From the NCBI GenBank assembly GCA_021324595.1, contig JAJPIV010000097.1:1-40096 (forward strand): a stretch of 40,096 bases of DNA. Reading direction: 5' to 3'. A program made the translations under genes and the position numbers. Shown here piece by piece: positions 30,036 through 38,932 of the stretch. The stretch is from Actinomycetota bacterium. GTDB taxonomy: Bacteria; Actinomycetota; Actinomycetes; Streptosporangiales; Streptosporangiaceae. The notes beneath the pieces are model-generated. The model worked only from the letters and a program-made list of their open reading frames with translations. It did no database searches and had not been told where the DNA came from. The stretch's first letter is position 1. Every line of letters begins with the position of its first letter.

Positions 30036-31537
30036 GTCTGCCTCAGCTCCTTCGGAAGGCCGAACGAGATCGACTCGGTGGCCACGATGACCTCCCTGGC
30101 CTGGACCTCCCCCAGGCCGGACAGGGCGGCGACCACCTGGCCGACGACCGCGGGCGGCGCGGACGCGCCGGCCGTGAGCCCGACCCGGGCCGCCCCGGCC
30201 AGCCAGCCGAGATCGATGTCCTCCGGGCCGTCGATCAGGTGGGCGGGGGTCCCGGCCCGCTCGGCGGTCTCGACCAGGCGCAGCGAGTTGGAGGAATTCG
30301 CTGACCCGACGACGAGGACCACGTCGGACTCGCCCGCGATCGCGCTCACCGCGCGCTGGCGGTTGGTGGTCGCGTAGCAGATGTCGTCGCTTCCCGGCCC
30401 CCGGGCGGCCGGGAAGCGATCCCGGATCGCCTCCACCACGGCGCCCGCCTCGGCGGCCGACAGCGTGGTCTGCATCAGGTACGCGACCTTCGCCGGGTCG
30501 TCCGGGCGCAGGGCCGCGACGTCCGCCGGGGCCTGCACCAGCACGGTCGACTGCGGCGCCTCGCCGAGCGTGCCCTCGACCTCCTCGTGCCCGGCGTGGC
30601 CGATCAGCGCGACCAGGTAGCCGTCGGCGGCGAACCTGCGCGCCTCGGCGTGGACCTTGGACACCAGCGGGCAGGTGGCGTCGACGGTCGCCAGGCCGCG
30701 GCGCTGGGCCTCCCGGCGCACCTCGGGCGCGACGCCGTGGGCGGAGAACACGACCCGCGCCCCGTCGGGCACCTGGTCGAGCTCGTCAACGAAGACGGCG
30801 CCGCGCCGCTCCAGGTCGGCCACCACCGTGACGTTGTGGACGATCTGCTTGCGCACGTAGACCGGCGGCCCGTAGCGCGCCAGCGTGAGCTCGACGATCT
30901 CGATCGCCCGCTCCACCCCGGCGCAGAACGACCGCGGCCCGGCCAGCAGCAGCTCCCGTGGGCGGCACGCCCGGGCCAGGCGCTCCAGCGCCGGCGCGGC
31001 CAGCCGCAGCGACCGCAGGGCGGCGATCCCGCCCGCGACCGTCCGCGGGCTGGCCAGCGGGCGGTCCGGGGTGTCGGAGATCGCCCGGATCGCGACGGCG
31101 GGCAGGCCCGCCGCCGCGGCCAGCAGCGGCGCCGACTCCAGGTCGACCGCGATCGCGCCCGCGCCCGCGAGCGCGGCGTGGCCGCCGCGGCGCCAGGCCA
31201 GGCGCCGGGCGGTGGCGACCGGGCCGGTCACCGCGCGCAGCCCGGCCCGGCGCAGCTCCCCGGCGAGCAGCGGCGCCGCGGGGCAGGCCAGGTCCCGGTC
31301 GCCTCCGGTGACCCGCGAGGCGACCACGAGGTCACCGGGGCGCAGGCTGGGATCGATCGCCCCGGCGACCCCCGCGACCGCGACCAGGCCGGGGCGAAGG
31401 GCCGCCAGGCCCGATGCCGCGCGCGCCGACCTGCGCGGCCCGTACCCGGTGCGGACCACCTGCCCGCCCCCGCCGAGGCCCCGCCGCACGGCCCGCGCCT
31501 CGGCCCGCAGCGGCGCGCAGACCACCAGCCCGCTCAC
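30032..31537 (-). CDS. HpnG nucleosidase fused to IspH (HMBPP reductase)
   Basis: A 501-residue two-domain protein. Residues 1 to about 198 are a hopanoid-associated nucleosidase (HpnG): [40 protein letters not shown], and [28 protein letters not shown] with the catalytic-type Asp. Residues about 199-501 form a complete IspH, which makes IPP and DMAPP from HMBPP. The cluster ligands are Cys205 ([14 protein letters not shown]), Cys289 ([11 protein letters not shown]) and Cys387 ([11 protein letters not shown]). His234, His267 and His317, the TT of MQTTLS and [12 protein letters not shown] are also present. There is no stop or frame change between the halves. In known clusters HpnG and IspH are usually separate proteins. 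GTG 31537 overlaps the shc stop (GTGA). The fusion ties isoprenoid precursor supply to hopanoid side-chain processing. Confidence 0.93.
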   Translation of the reverse strand: MSGLVVCAPLRAEARAVRRGLGGGGQVVRTGYGPRRSARAASGLAALRPGLVAVAGVAGAIDPSLRPGDLVVASRVTGGDRDLACPAAPLLAGELRRAGLRAVTGPVATARRLAWRRGGHAALAGAGAIAVDLESAPLLAAAAGLPAVAIRAISDTPDRPLASPRTVAGGIAALRSLRLAAPALERLARACRPRELLLAGPRSFCAGVERAIEIVELTLARYGPPVYVRKQIVHNVTVVADLERRGAVFVDELDQVPDGARVVFSAHGVAPEVRREAQRRGLATVDATCPLVSKVHAEARRFAADGYLVALIGHAGHEEVEGTLGEAPQSTVLVQAPADVAALRPDDPAKVAYLMQTTLSAAEAGAVVEAIRDRFPAARGPGSDDICYATTNRQRAVSAIAGESDVVLVVGSANSSNSLRLVETAERAGTPAHLIDGPEDIDLGWLAGAARVGLTAGASAPPAVVGQVVAALSGLGEVQAREVIVATESISFGLPKELRQT

Positions 31538-33525
31538 CTCGCGCCTGCCAGGTACCGGCCGAGCGCGGACACCGGGAAGACCATCCGGTAGAGGTGGTAG
31601 CTGATGTAGAAGTCGCGCGGGAACCCGACCCCGGTGAACGGCTGCTCATCCCAGCCGCCGTCCGGGCGCTGCGCCCCGGCCAGCCAGCGGACGCCGCGCT
31701 CGGCGCTGCGGAGCGCCTCCTCGCCCCCGGCGGCCAGCAGCGCGAGCATCGCCCAGGCGGTCTGCGACGGCGTCGACTCGCCCCGCCCGGCCCAGCTCCG
31801 GTCCTCGTAGGAGCGCAGGTCCTCGCCCCAGCCGACGTCGGGGTTCTGGTGCTCGGTCAGCCACCGCACCGCCCGCCTGATCGGCGGCTTGCCGGGCAGC
31901 ACCCCGGCCGCGATGAGGGCGGGCACGGCCGCCCCGGTCCCGTAGATGTAGTTCGCGCCCCACCGGCCGAACCAGGAGCCGTCGGCCTCCTGGTTCCTCA
32001 GCAGCCAGGCCACCGCCCGGCGCACCGGCGCCGTGCCGCCCTGCCCGGCGGCCACCAGGGCCTCCACGACGTGCGCGGTGACGTCCGCCGACGGCGGGTC
32101 GGTGACCTCCCCGAAGTCGCAGAACGGCAGCTTGGCGATCAGCCGGGAGGTGTTGTCCGCGTCGAAGGCGCCCCAGCCGCCGTCCCGGCACTGCATGCCG
32201 AGCATCCAGCCGACCGCCCGCCGGCAGGCAGCGGCCGCGTGCCCGGCCGTGCCGCGGCCGGTCCCGGACGGCAGCCGCACCCGGCGCAGCGCGAGCACCG
32301 CCTCGGCCGTGTCGTCCACGTCGGGGTAGCCATCGTTGTCGAACTCGAACGCCCAGCCGCCGGGGGCGAGCCTGGGCCGGCGGACCTGCCAGTCCCCCGG
32401 CCCCCGGATCTCCTCGTCCAGGACCCACCGCCCGGCGCTGACCAGCGCGGGGTGGTCGGCCGGGAGCCCGGCGTCGGCCAGCGCGATCATGGCGAGCACC
32501 GTGTCCCACACCGGGGACTGGCAGGCCTCGATCCAGCGCACCGGGCCGTCCGGCGAGCCTTCCCAGACCGTGAACCGGTCGAAGCCCGCCAGGCCGCGCC
32601 GGATCACCGGGTGCTCCAGCCCGTAGCCCAGCAGGTGCAGGGCGATCAGCGAGTAGACCCAGGGCGGCTGGATGCCGCCCCAGGATCCGTCCGCCTCCTG
32701 CCGCGCGATGATCCACTCGGCGCAGCGGCGCAGCGCGGCCGTCCGGACCGCGTTCGCCGGGCCGAGCGGGCGGACCCGCCGTTCATAGCGGTGCAGCGCC
32801 CGGTCCAGGGCGAGGAAGAACCGGCCCCAGGCGTCCCGCTCCGCGCCCGCGGCCGGGCGGCCCGGCACCCGCAGCTCGTCGATGCGAAACGGCAGGGACC
32901 GCGCCGGCCGCAGCGACCCGACGACCGTGAGCGGGACGATCGTGCCGCGGGCCCAGCTCGCCCAGTCGTAGACGTTCAAGGGGGCCCACCCGGGGAGGTA
33001 GATCATCTCCGGCGGGATCACCGGCAGGTCGTCCCAGGACCATTCGCCGAACATGGCCAGCCAGATCCTGGTGAACACGCGGGTGGCCGCGATGCCGCCG
33101 CGCTCCCTGATCCAGGCGGCGGCCCGGCGCATGTGCCCGGCGCCGGGCGGGTCGCCCGCGAGCCGCAGGGCCACGTACGCCTCCACGGTCGCGGACAGGT
33201 CGCCGTCACCGCCGGGGTAGACCGCCCACGTGCCGTCGGCCCGCTGGTGCCCGCGCAGCCACCGCGCGGACGCAGCGGTCTGCTCGGCGGTGCGGATCCC
33301 GAGGAACTCGCGGAAGAGCAGGTCCTCGGCGTCCATCGTCACGTTGGTGGCCAGGTTCCCCTTCCACCATCCGGCCCCGTCCTGCAGGCTGAGCAGGTGA
33401 CCGACAGCGCGGTCGAGCGTCCGCCGTGCCAGGGTCGCCTCGGCCGGGCCGGGATCCCGCGCGCCGTCCGCGCTCCGCGCCGCGCCGGCGTGGGGCACGG
33501 CGCGCCCGCGCGCCACCCCCGTCAC
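31534..33525 (-). CDS. shc: Squalene-hopene cyclase
   Basis: A 663-residue class II terpene cyclase that converts squalene to hopene/hopanol at the membrane. The protonating motif DVDDTA is at about 402-407 in [17 protein letters not shown]-type repeats occur along the chain ([88 protein letters not shown]). Length and ends are normal. Of two adjacent GTG codons (33528, 33525) the second gives the GTGA overlap with the prenyl synthase stop seen elsewhere in this operon. The substrate comes from HpnC/D/E encoded upstream; the product goes to HpnH. Confidence 0.96.
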   Translation of the reverse strand: MTGVARGRAVPHAGAARSADGARDPGPAEATLARRTLDRAVGHLLSLQDGAGWWKGNLATNVTMDAEDLLFREFLGIRTAEQTAASARWLRGHQRADGTWAVYPGGDGDLSATVEAYVALRLAGDPPGAGHMRRAAAWIRERGGIAATRVFTRIWLAMFGEWSWDDLPVIPPEMIYLPGWAPLNVYDWASWARGTIVPLTVVGSLRPARSLPFRIDELRVPGRPAAGAERDAWGRFFLALDRALHRYERRVRPLGPANAVRTAALRRCAEWIIARQEADGSWGGIQPPWVYSLIALHLLGYGLEHPVIRRGLAGFDRFTVWEGSPDGPVRWIEACQSPVWDTVLAMIALADAGLPADHPALVSAGRWVLDEEIRGPGDWQVRRPRLAPGGWAFEFDNDGYPDVDDTAEAVLALRRVRLPSGTGRGTAGHAAAACRRAVGWMLGMQCRDGGWGAFDADNTSRLIAKLPFCDFGEVTDPPSADVTAHVVEALVAAGQGGTAPVRRAVAWLLRNQEADGSWFGRWGANYIYGTGAAVPALIAAGVLPGKPPIRRAVRWLTEHQNPDVGWGEDLRSYEDRSWAGRGESTPSQTAWAMLALLAAGGEEALRSAERGVRWLAGAQRPDGGWDEQPFTGVGFPRDFYISYHLYRMVFPVSALGRYLAGAR

Positions 33526-34562
33526 CACTGCCTCGCCGTCACGAACTCGGCGATCCCGGCGAACTCGTCGCGCACGCCCGCGGGCATCGCGGTCTTGTCC
33601 AGGCAGCTCACCGCCGACGCGAGCGCGGAATCGGCCTCTGCCTCCGCCCAGGTGCGGCCGCCCGCCTGCTCGACCAGGTCGGCGGCGCGGTTCAGGTCCT
33701 CCTCGCTGAGCGCGCCGGGTGAGGCGAGCAGCTCGGCGAGCTCACGGCCGGCCCGCGTGCCGCTGGCCAGCGCCGCCACCACGGGGAGCGACTTCTTCCT
33801 GGCCCGCAGGTCCGACCTGGCCGGCTTGCCGGTCACCTGCGGGGATCCCCAGATGCCGAGCAGGTCGTCGGTGAGCTGGAAGGCCAGCCCGGCATAGGCG
33901 CCGAACGACGCCAGGCCGGCGGCGAGCCCGGCGGGCGCGCCCACGTAGATCGCGCCGATGCTGCACGCGCAGGCCATCAGGGCGGCGGTCTTGTCCCCGG
34001 CCATGTCCAGGCACTCGGCCACGGTCACGTCGGTGCGCCGCTCGAAGGCCAGGTCCGCGCCCTGCCCGGCGATGAGCCGCTGCACGGCGGCGGACAGGCA
34101 GCGCGAGGCCCACAGCCCCTGCGGCGACGGCCCTTCGAGCAGCAGGTCCTGGGCGAGGGCGAGCAGCGCGTCGCCGGCCAGGATCGCGGCGCCGATCCCG
34201 TAGGCCTTCCACGCCGTCGGCCGGTGCCGGCGCTCGGCGTCCCCGTCCATGATGTCGTCGTGGAGCAGGGAGAAATTGTGCACGAGCTCCACGGCGACCG
34301 CCGCGGGGACCGCCCGCTCCTGCGCCACCCCGGCGGCGCGTGCCGACAGCAGCGCGAGCGCGGGGCGCAGCGCCTTGCCCGCGCCGCCCGGCGCCGTGCC
34401 GCGCGGCGCGACGCCTGCGGCTCGCGGTCCTGCCGCCGGGAGCCCGAGGTGGTAGCAGGCCACTTCCCGCACCTCCGGGCTCAGGCGCTGGACGCTCGCC
34501 GCGATCGCGGGCCCGACGAGGTCACGGGCCGTCTCCACGCCCGCCGGCATGACCGCCGTCAC
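33522..34562 (-). CDS. Polyprenyl (farnesyl-type) diphosphate synthase
   Basis: A 346-residue trans-prenyltransferase. The first Asp-rich motif is DDIMD (102-106, in FSLLHDDIMDGDAERRHRPTAW). The second is DDLLG (232-236, in FQLTDDLLGIWGSPQVTGKPARSDLRARKKSLP), where the last Asp of the classic DDxxD is Gly, a common variant in actinobacterial members. KALRPAL and GQGADLAFE are also present. Position between hpnE and shc indicates it makes farnesyl diphosphate for squalene; chain length cannot be proven from sequence. A Gly/Ala-rich stretch (about 42-62) interrupts the N-terminal region. GTG 34562 overlaps the hpnE stop (GTGA); ATG 34550 is an internal alternative. Confidence 0.93.
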   Translation of the reverse strand: MTAVMPAGVETARDLVGPAIAASVQRLSPEVREVACYHLGLPAAGPRAAGVAPRGTAPGGAGKALRPALALLSARAAGVAQERAVPAAVAVELVHNFSLLHDDIMDGDAERRHRPTAWKAYGIGAAILAGDALLALAQDLLLEGPSPQGLWASRCLSAAVQRLIAGQGADLAFERRTDVTVAECLDMAGDKTAALMACACSIGAIYVGAPAGLAAGLASFGAYAGLAFQLTDDLLGIWGSPQVTGKPARSDLRARKKSLPVVAALASGTRAGRELAELLASPGALSEEDLNRAADLVEQAGGRTWAEAEADSALASAVSCLDKTAMPAGVRDEFAGIAEFVTARQW

Positions 34563-36034
34563 GGCCGGGCCCCGGTCGCGGCGGCCGCCCGCCCCGGCGG
34601 CCCCAGCCGGCTCGCCGCCTCCCGCCCGGCGAGCTGCCGGGTCAGTTCCCCGCTGGCCTTGATCCCGCTTCGCACGGCACCCTCCATCGTGTCCGGCCAG
34701 CCCGTGTCGGTCCACGCGCCGGCGAGTGCGAGCCCGGGCACCGGGGTGGCGGTGCCCGGGCGCAGGGCACCGGTGCCCGGTCCCTGCCTGAACGTCGCCC
34801 GACGTTCCCTGGTGACGAAGAAGTCGGTGACCCGGGCGCCTGCCGCGGCCGGGAACAGCCGCTCCAGCTCGGGCAGGAACTGCCGGCGCAGCTCCCCGGC
34901 GGGCACCTGCGCCACGTCGTCGGCGGCCGACAGCGAGACCGCCAGGTACTGCCCGGAGCCCAGGCCGGCCTGCCGGGTCCGGTCGAAGACCCACTGGACC
35001 GGCGAGTCGATCGCCGCGGCGAACGGCAGGTCCGTGACCGGCCGGTCGTAGATCACGTGCACGTTGACGATCGGCGAGGCGCCGAGCCGCTCCCAGGCAG
35101 CCGCCCCGGGCACGCCCGCCGGCCCGGCCAGCCGGGCTGCCTGCGGGGCCGGCACCGCGATCACGACGCCGTCGGCCGGCAGGCAGCCGTCACCGCGGGC
35201 CAGCCCGACCTCGAATCCGCCGCCGGGGGCCGGGCGCACCCAGCTCGCCTTGGCGCCCAGCCTGACCGACGCGCCGAGCCGCGCGAGCAGCGCGGCCGGG
35301 GCCGCCGCGTGCAGCTCGCCGAGCGGGACCGTCGCCATGCCGATGTCGGCCGCGTCGCGCCGGGACAGCAGAGCGGTCCTGATGACGGTCGCGGCGAGCG
35401 GCAGGCTCGCCTCGTCGCCGGCGATGTTCAGCGCGGAGACGACGAACAGGTCCCACAGCGCCCGGCGGACGCGCTCCGGCTGCCCCCGGGAGGCCAGCCA
35501 GTCCCCGAACCTGACCGAGTCGAGCGACGGCTCCGCCGGGTCCACGAAGCGCAGCGCGAGCGCGGCCCGGCCGGCGGCGAGCCGCTGGGCGGGCGGCAGC
35601 GGGCGGTACCGGGCCAGCGCGCCGGCCAGGTGCAGCGGGGCGGGCAGCGCGGTGCGGCGCAGCCGCGCACGGCCGGCCGGGGACAGCACGGGGACGTCGA
35701 AGCGGCGCTGGATCGTGACCGAGCCGGCGACGCCGAGCCGGGCGAGCAGGTCCCGGTAGCTGGTGCAGCAGCGCAGGAACACGTGCTGGCCGTTGTCGAC
35801 CCACATCCCCGCCCGGCGGTAGGAGGACGCCGAGCCCCCGAGCCTCGGACGGGCCTCGAGCAGGGTGACGGCCAGCCCGGCCTCGCGCAGCCCGATCGCC
35901 GCCGTGATCCCTGCCAGCCCGCCGCCTATCACCACGACCCGCGCGGCGGCTCCCGCGCGCTGGCGCCCGGCTCCGCCGCCTTCCCGGCCAGCATCCGCCG
36001 CGGGCGTGGCCTGCGCCGCCGGCCTGTGGCTCAC
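34559..36034 (-). CDS. hpnE: Hydroxysqualene dehydroxylase, FAD-dependent
   Basis: A 491-residue flavoprotein of the squalene-associated amine-oxidase/desaturase family. In the HpnCDE pathway it reduces hydroxysqualene to squalene. The dinucleotide site is ARVVVIGGGLAGITAAIGLREAGLAVTLLEARPRLGGSASSYRRAGMWVDNGQHVFL (from about residue 31). The C-terminal FAD motif is VPGLALAGAWTDTGWPDTMEGAVRSGIKASGELTRQL. The first 30 residues are Ala/Gly/Arg-rich. GTG 36034 is chosen for its GTGA overlap with the hpnD stop. Order and overlap with hpnC, hpnD and shc make the assignment firm. Confidence 0.93.
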   Translation of the reverse strand: MSHRPAAQATPAADAGREGGGAGRQRAGAAARVVVIGGGLAGITAAIGLREAGLAVTLLEARPRLGGSASSYRRAGMWVDNGQHVFLRCCTSYRDLLARLGVAGSVTIQRRFDVPVLSPAGRARLRRTALPAPLHLAGALARYRPLPPAQRLAAGRAALALRFVDPAEPSLDSVRFGDWLASRGQPERVRRALWDLFVVSALNIAGDEASLPLAATVIRTALLSRRDAADIGMATVPLGELHAAAPAALLARLGASVRLGAKASWVRPAPGGGFEVGLARGDGCLPADGVVIAVPAPQAARLAGPAGVPGAAAWERLGASPIVNVHVIYDRPVTDLPFAAAIDSPVQWVFDRTRQAGLGSGQYLAVSLSAADDVAQVPAGELRRQFLPELERLFPAAAGARVTDFFVTRERRATFRQGPGTGALRPGTATPVPGLALAGAWTDTGWPDTMEGAVRSGIKASGELTRQLAGREAASRLGPPGRAAAATGARP

Positions 36035-37011
36035 CGCGGCCCCCCGTTCGCCCCGGGCCTGCCGTTCACTGGCCGTCCCCGCTCGCCGCGGCGCCCTTCG
36101 CGCCGCCCGCGGCCCGCCAGCGCGCCGAACGCGACCAGCACCTTCTCCCCGGCCGGAAGGGCCATCCGCTGCTGCAGCGCCGCCAGCGGGCGCGCCGCGA
36201 TGTGGTCCAGCAGCCGCAGGTAGATTCCGGCCATCGCGCCCGCGCAGGCCGCGCTGCGCCGGTCGAGGAGGGGCATCAGCGCCAGGCCCCTGGCGTACCA
36301 GTCCCTGGCGCGCCGCGCCTCGAACCTGATCAGCCCGGCGACGTCGCCGCTGAGCCCCTCGCCCGGCGCGAGCATGCAGCCGAACCGCTCCAGGTCCTCG
36401 GCGGGCAGGTAGAGGCGGCCGTTGCCGAGGTCCTCGCGGATGTCGCGGACGATGTTGGTCAGCTGCAGCGCGATGCCGAGGGCATCGGCGAGCGGCTCGG
36501 CGACCGCCACGTCCCGGGTGCCGAACACGCCGAGCGAGAGCCTGCCGATGGACCCGGCGACGCACCGGCAGTAGCGCTCCAGCTCGCCGAACGTCGCGTA
36601 CCTGGTGCCCCGGACATCTGCCTCGCAGCCGTCGATCAGCTCACCGAACGCGCCGAGCGGGATCGGGAAGCCCGCCGCCGCGTCCCGCAGCGCCACGAGC
36701 ACCGGATCGGCCCGGCGGTCGCGGCCCCGGTCCCCGCCGGCCGCCGGCGCCGGATGCCCGCCCGCGCCGGCGCCGCCGACCCAGGCCAGATCGGCGCGCG
36801 CCCGCTCCAGCTCGGCCAGCTTGCGGTCCGCGGGCAGGTCCCCGTCCCCGATGTCGTCGATCCGCCGGGCGAACGCGTACACGGCCGACAGCGCCCGCCG
36901 CTTCCCGGCGGGCAGCAGCGCGATCCCGTAGGCGAAGTTCTTCGCCTGCTGCCGCGTGATCAGCTCGCATGCGCGGTAGGCAGCGCGGACGTCCATGTCA
37001 CCCGGCGCCAT
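36031..37011 (-). CDS. hpnD: Presqualene diphosphate synthase
   Basis: A 326-residue member of the squalene/phytoene synthase family; HpnD condenses two farnesyl diphosphates to presqualene diphosphate. It has ACELITRQQAKNFAYGIALLP, the first Asp motif DDIGD (52-56) in YAFARRIDDIGDGDLP, and the second, NIVRDIREDLGNGRLYLP (around 187-203). QQAKNFAYG and GRLYLPAEDLERFG separate HpnD from HpnC. A Gly/Ala-rich insertion of about 20 residues (GGAGAGGHPAPAAGGDRG) lies after the first motif region, and the C-terminus has a disordered Arg/Gly tail. ATG 37011 follows the hpnC stop by four bases, with GTG 37014 directly before it. Confidence 0.93.
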   Translation of the reverse strand: MAPGDMDVRAAYRACELITRQQAKNFAYGIALLPAGKRRALSAVYAFARRIDDIGDGDLPADRKLAELERARADLAWVGGAGAGGHPAPAAGGDRGRDRRADPVLVALRDAAAGFPIPLGAFGELIDGCEADVRGTRYATFGELERYCRCVAGSIGRLSLGVFGTRDVAVAEPLADALGIALQLTNIVRDIREDLGNGRLYLPAEDLERFGCMLAPGEGLSGDVAGLIRFEARRARDWYARGLALMPLLDRRSAACAGAMAGIYLRLLDHIAARPLAALQQRMALPAGEKVLVAFGALAGRGRREGRRGERGRPVNGRPGANGGPR

Positions 37012-37015
37012 CACG

Positions 37016-37963
37016 TCACCGCCCCCGCGCCCACGCCCGGGCGAGCTCGGCCGCGACCCGGCGGCGCGCCGGGTGCGGAGCCCCGGCCAGGACGTCGCAG
37101 CCGGCCGCCTCGATCGCCGCGAGGGCGGCCCGGCCGCCCGCCACGTACCCCGCGACGGCGGCCCGCGCCGCGCCGCGCAGGTCCCCGATGAGCGGGGCAC
37201 CCGCGTCGATCAGTGACCTGGCCCTGCCCACTTCGAACGCGATCAGCCGCCGCAGCCGCTCCGGTGCCCGCCGCCCGGCCAGGTCCCGCTCGGAGCAGCC
37301 ATGCTCGAGCATGTCCCGCGCGGGCAGGTAGATCCGGCCCGCCGCGAAGTCCTCGGCGACGTCCTGCCAGTGCTCGGCCAGCTGCAGGCCGGTGCAGACC
37401 GAGTCGGAGAGAACGGCGCGCTCCGGCGAGTGGACGCCGAAAACGCGCAGCACGATGCGGCCGACCGGATTGGCGGACAGCTCGCAGTAGCCGAGCAGGT
37501 CTTCGAACGTCTGGTACCGGTTCACCGTCTGGTCCCGCCGGTTGGCCTCGATCAGGGCCAGGAACGGCTCGATCGGGACCCCGCACTCGGCGACCACCGC
37601 GGACAGGCCGGCCACGGCGGCCAGGCGCGGCGGGTCCCCGGCCCCGTCGCGGCCGAAGAGCCGCCTCAGGTCAGATTCGACATCCGCCAGCAGGCCCAGG
37701 CGCTCGCCAGGGGGTGCCGCGTCACCGATGTCGTCCACCGTCCGAGCGAACGCGTAGACCGCCATCAGGTGTCGCCGGGCGCGAGGCGGCAGCAGGCGCA
37801 GGGCGACCGGGAAGTTCTCCGCAGTCGCCTTGGCGAGCGCCTGCCCGAGCCCGCCCGGGCCCGGCGCGCCGGCTCCTGCCGCGCGGGCGGCATCCCGAGG
37901 CACGCCCGGGCGCAGTCCGGCGGCGGCGCGCGCGGCGATCATCCCCCGGCCCTGAACTGGCAT
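37016..37963 (-). CDS. hpnC: Hydroxysqualene synthase
   Basis: A 315-residue squalene/phytoene-synthase-family enzyme; HpnC turns presqualene diphosphate into hydroxysqualene. Motifs: ATAENFPVALRLLPPRARRHLMAVYAFARTVDDIGD, with DDIGD at 77-81, and LQLAEHWQDVAEDFAAGRIYLPARDMLEHGCS, where HWQDVAEDF replaces the NIxRDxxED of HpnD. ENFPVA and HWQD are the usual HpnC signatures. It is the first gene of the operon. ATG 37963 gives an Ala/Gly-rich N-terminus of 45 residues; its AGGAG lies only one base away, which is too close to work well. ATG 37942, behind GGGGG, may be the true start. Confidence 0.92.
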   Translation of the reverse strand: MPVQGRGMIAARAAAGLRPGVPRDAARAAGAGAPGPGGLGQALAKATAENFPVALRLLPPRARRHLMAVYAFARTVDDIGDAAPPGERLGLLADVESDLRRLFGRDGAGDPPRLAAVAGLSAVVAECGVPIEPFLALIEANRRDQTVNRYQTFEDLLGYCELSANPVGRIVLRVFGVHSPERAVLSDSVCTGLQLAEHWQDVAEDFAAGRIYLPARDMLEHGCSERDLAGRRAPERLRRLIAFEVGRARSLIDAGAPLIGDLRGAARAAVAGYVAGGRAALAAIEAAGCDVLAGAPHPARRRVAAELARAWARGR

Positions 37964-37964
37964 G

Positions 37965-37993
37965 CTCCTATTTCCGCACGGCCAGCAATTCAA
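37965..37993 (-). promoter_or_regulatory. Possible promoter of the hopanoid operon
   Basis: Minus-strand TTGAAT (37993-37988), 17-base spacer, TAGGAG (37970-37965). The -35 is good, the -10 poor at its last base. If used, the start near 37958 would favour ATG 37942 for hpnC. The surrounding 37980-38015 is AT-richer than its flanks. Confidence 0.3.
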
Positions 37994-38270
37994 ATGCAAA
38001 CAATGACATCGGCGTCACCTGATGCGGGCGTCGTCTTTCCCGCGCTGACCACTGAGAACGCGGCCCGCCCGCGACCGCGCCGCGACCTGCGCCGATGCTC
38101 CCGGCTCGCCGTCCGGCCCGCCGCCGGGCGGGCGGCGCCCCGGCCGGGCGCCCCGGCTCCGCGCCGCATCGCCCTTTGGGCCGCCTCGGCCTCCGGGCCG
38201 CGGCCGCCCCTGGCCCAGCCGTGACCAGCCACCCGGGCCTTCCGCGCGCCGCCGCGCCTCGTCGCGCCCC

Positions 38271-38330
38271 CCGGCGGCCCGCCATGCTCCCCGGCGGCCC
38301 GCCATGCTCCCCGGCGGCCCGCCATGCTCC
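38271..38330. repeat. Three perfect tandem copies of a 20-bp unit
   Basis: CCGGCGGCCCGCCATGCTCC is repeated exactly at 38271-38290, 38291-38310 and 38311-38330. The spacing is about two helical turns. It lies about 300 bases upstream of hpnC, outside any gene. Confidence 0.85.
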
Positions 38331-38550
38331 GGGCCGGCGGGCCTGAACATTTCCTTCGCAATGCTCGCCCGAAGCGACGAGGCGCGCATTCGGAAGAGCT
38401 GACTGACCGGGCGCCGTGGAGTGCGGGCCATTCCGCAATGGCGATGCCGAATAAGGCTGTCCCTGATGATGCGCGCCATGAAAGGGCGGGCGCCGGGAAG
38501 GTTGCCGCCGAACGGGGCGGACTGGCGCCCCGGAGCCGTGCTGCGGAGCC

Positions 38551-38730
38551 GTGCTGCCGTCCTGCTCGTTCGACGGCGGCGCGGTCCGCCTGGTCCACGA
38601 CACCGGCAGCCCGGTCACCGTCGGCTCGGTCGTGCTGCGCTTCCCCGCCGCCTGCGCCCACGACATCTGGCCGCACGATGTCGCGCTGCCGGCCAGCTTC
38701 CGCTACGCCAGCCTGAGCATCGGCCCGACA
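38551..38730 (+). pseudogene. Possible fragment of a secreted-protein gene
   Basis: The frame encodes SFDGGAVRLVHDTGSPVTVGSVVLRFPAACAHDIWPHDVALPASFRYASLSIGPTP, which reads like one beta-sandwich repeat of an actinobacterial exported protein (the DIWPHDVALPA segment is the main clue, recalled rather than searched). It has no start with a ribosome site, no signal peptide, and degenerates after about 38730. Probably a remnant. Confidence 0.3.
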
Positions 38731-38919
38731 CCGTGCAGGCGACGGTCTCCAGCCGCCGGCCCGATCGCCTCCGCTCCTGTCCAGGTGGCGTGGACCGTGC
38801 CGTTCGCGCCCGGTGGCGGCGCCTTCGTGGCTGGCGGCCAGCGCCGGCCGGCTTCAACGCGCGCGCCGCGCGCCCGGCCGGGCCGGCGGGCGGTGGTGGC
38901 CCGCCTGCCTCCCGGGGGC

Positions 38920-38925
38920 TAGTCT
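38920..38925 (+). promoter_or_regulatory. -10 element of leaderless tetR
   Basis: TAGTCT (TANNNT) ends seven bases before ATG 38933. Transcription would start on or next to the A of the start codon. No clear -35. Confidence 0.45.
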
Positions 38926-38932
38926 CGCGGAC

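Larger units (their letters stand above)
37994..38932. other. Long intergenic region upstream of the hopanoid operon
   Basis: About 940 bases without an intact gene. It includes the 20-bp tandem repeat (38271-38330), AT-richer patches around 37980-38040 and 38340-38470, and a possible gene remnant at 38551-38730. The hopanoid operon's regulatory region is probably in the left part. Confidence 0.5.

Noticed and set aside
38271-38330. Tandem repeats as a CRISPR array
   Set aside because: The units abut with no spacers, there are only three, and no cas genes are present.
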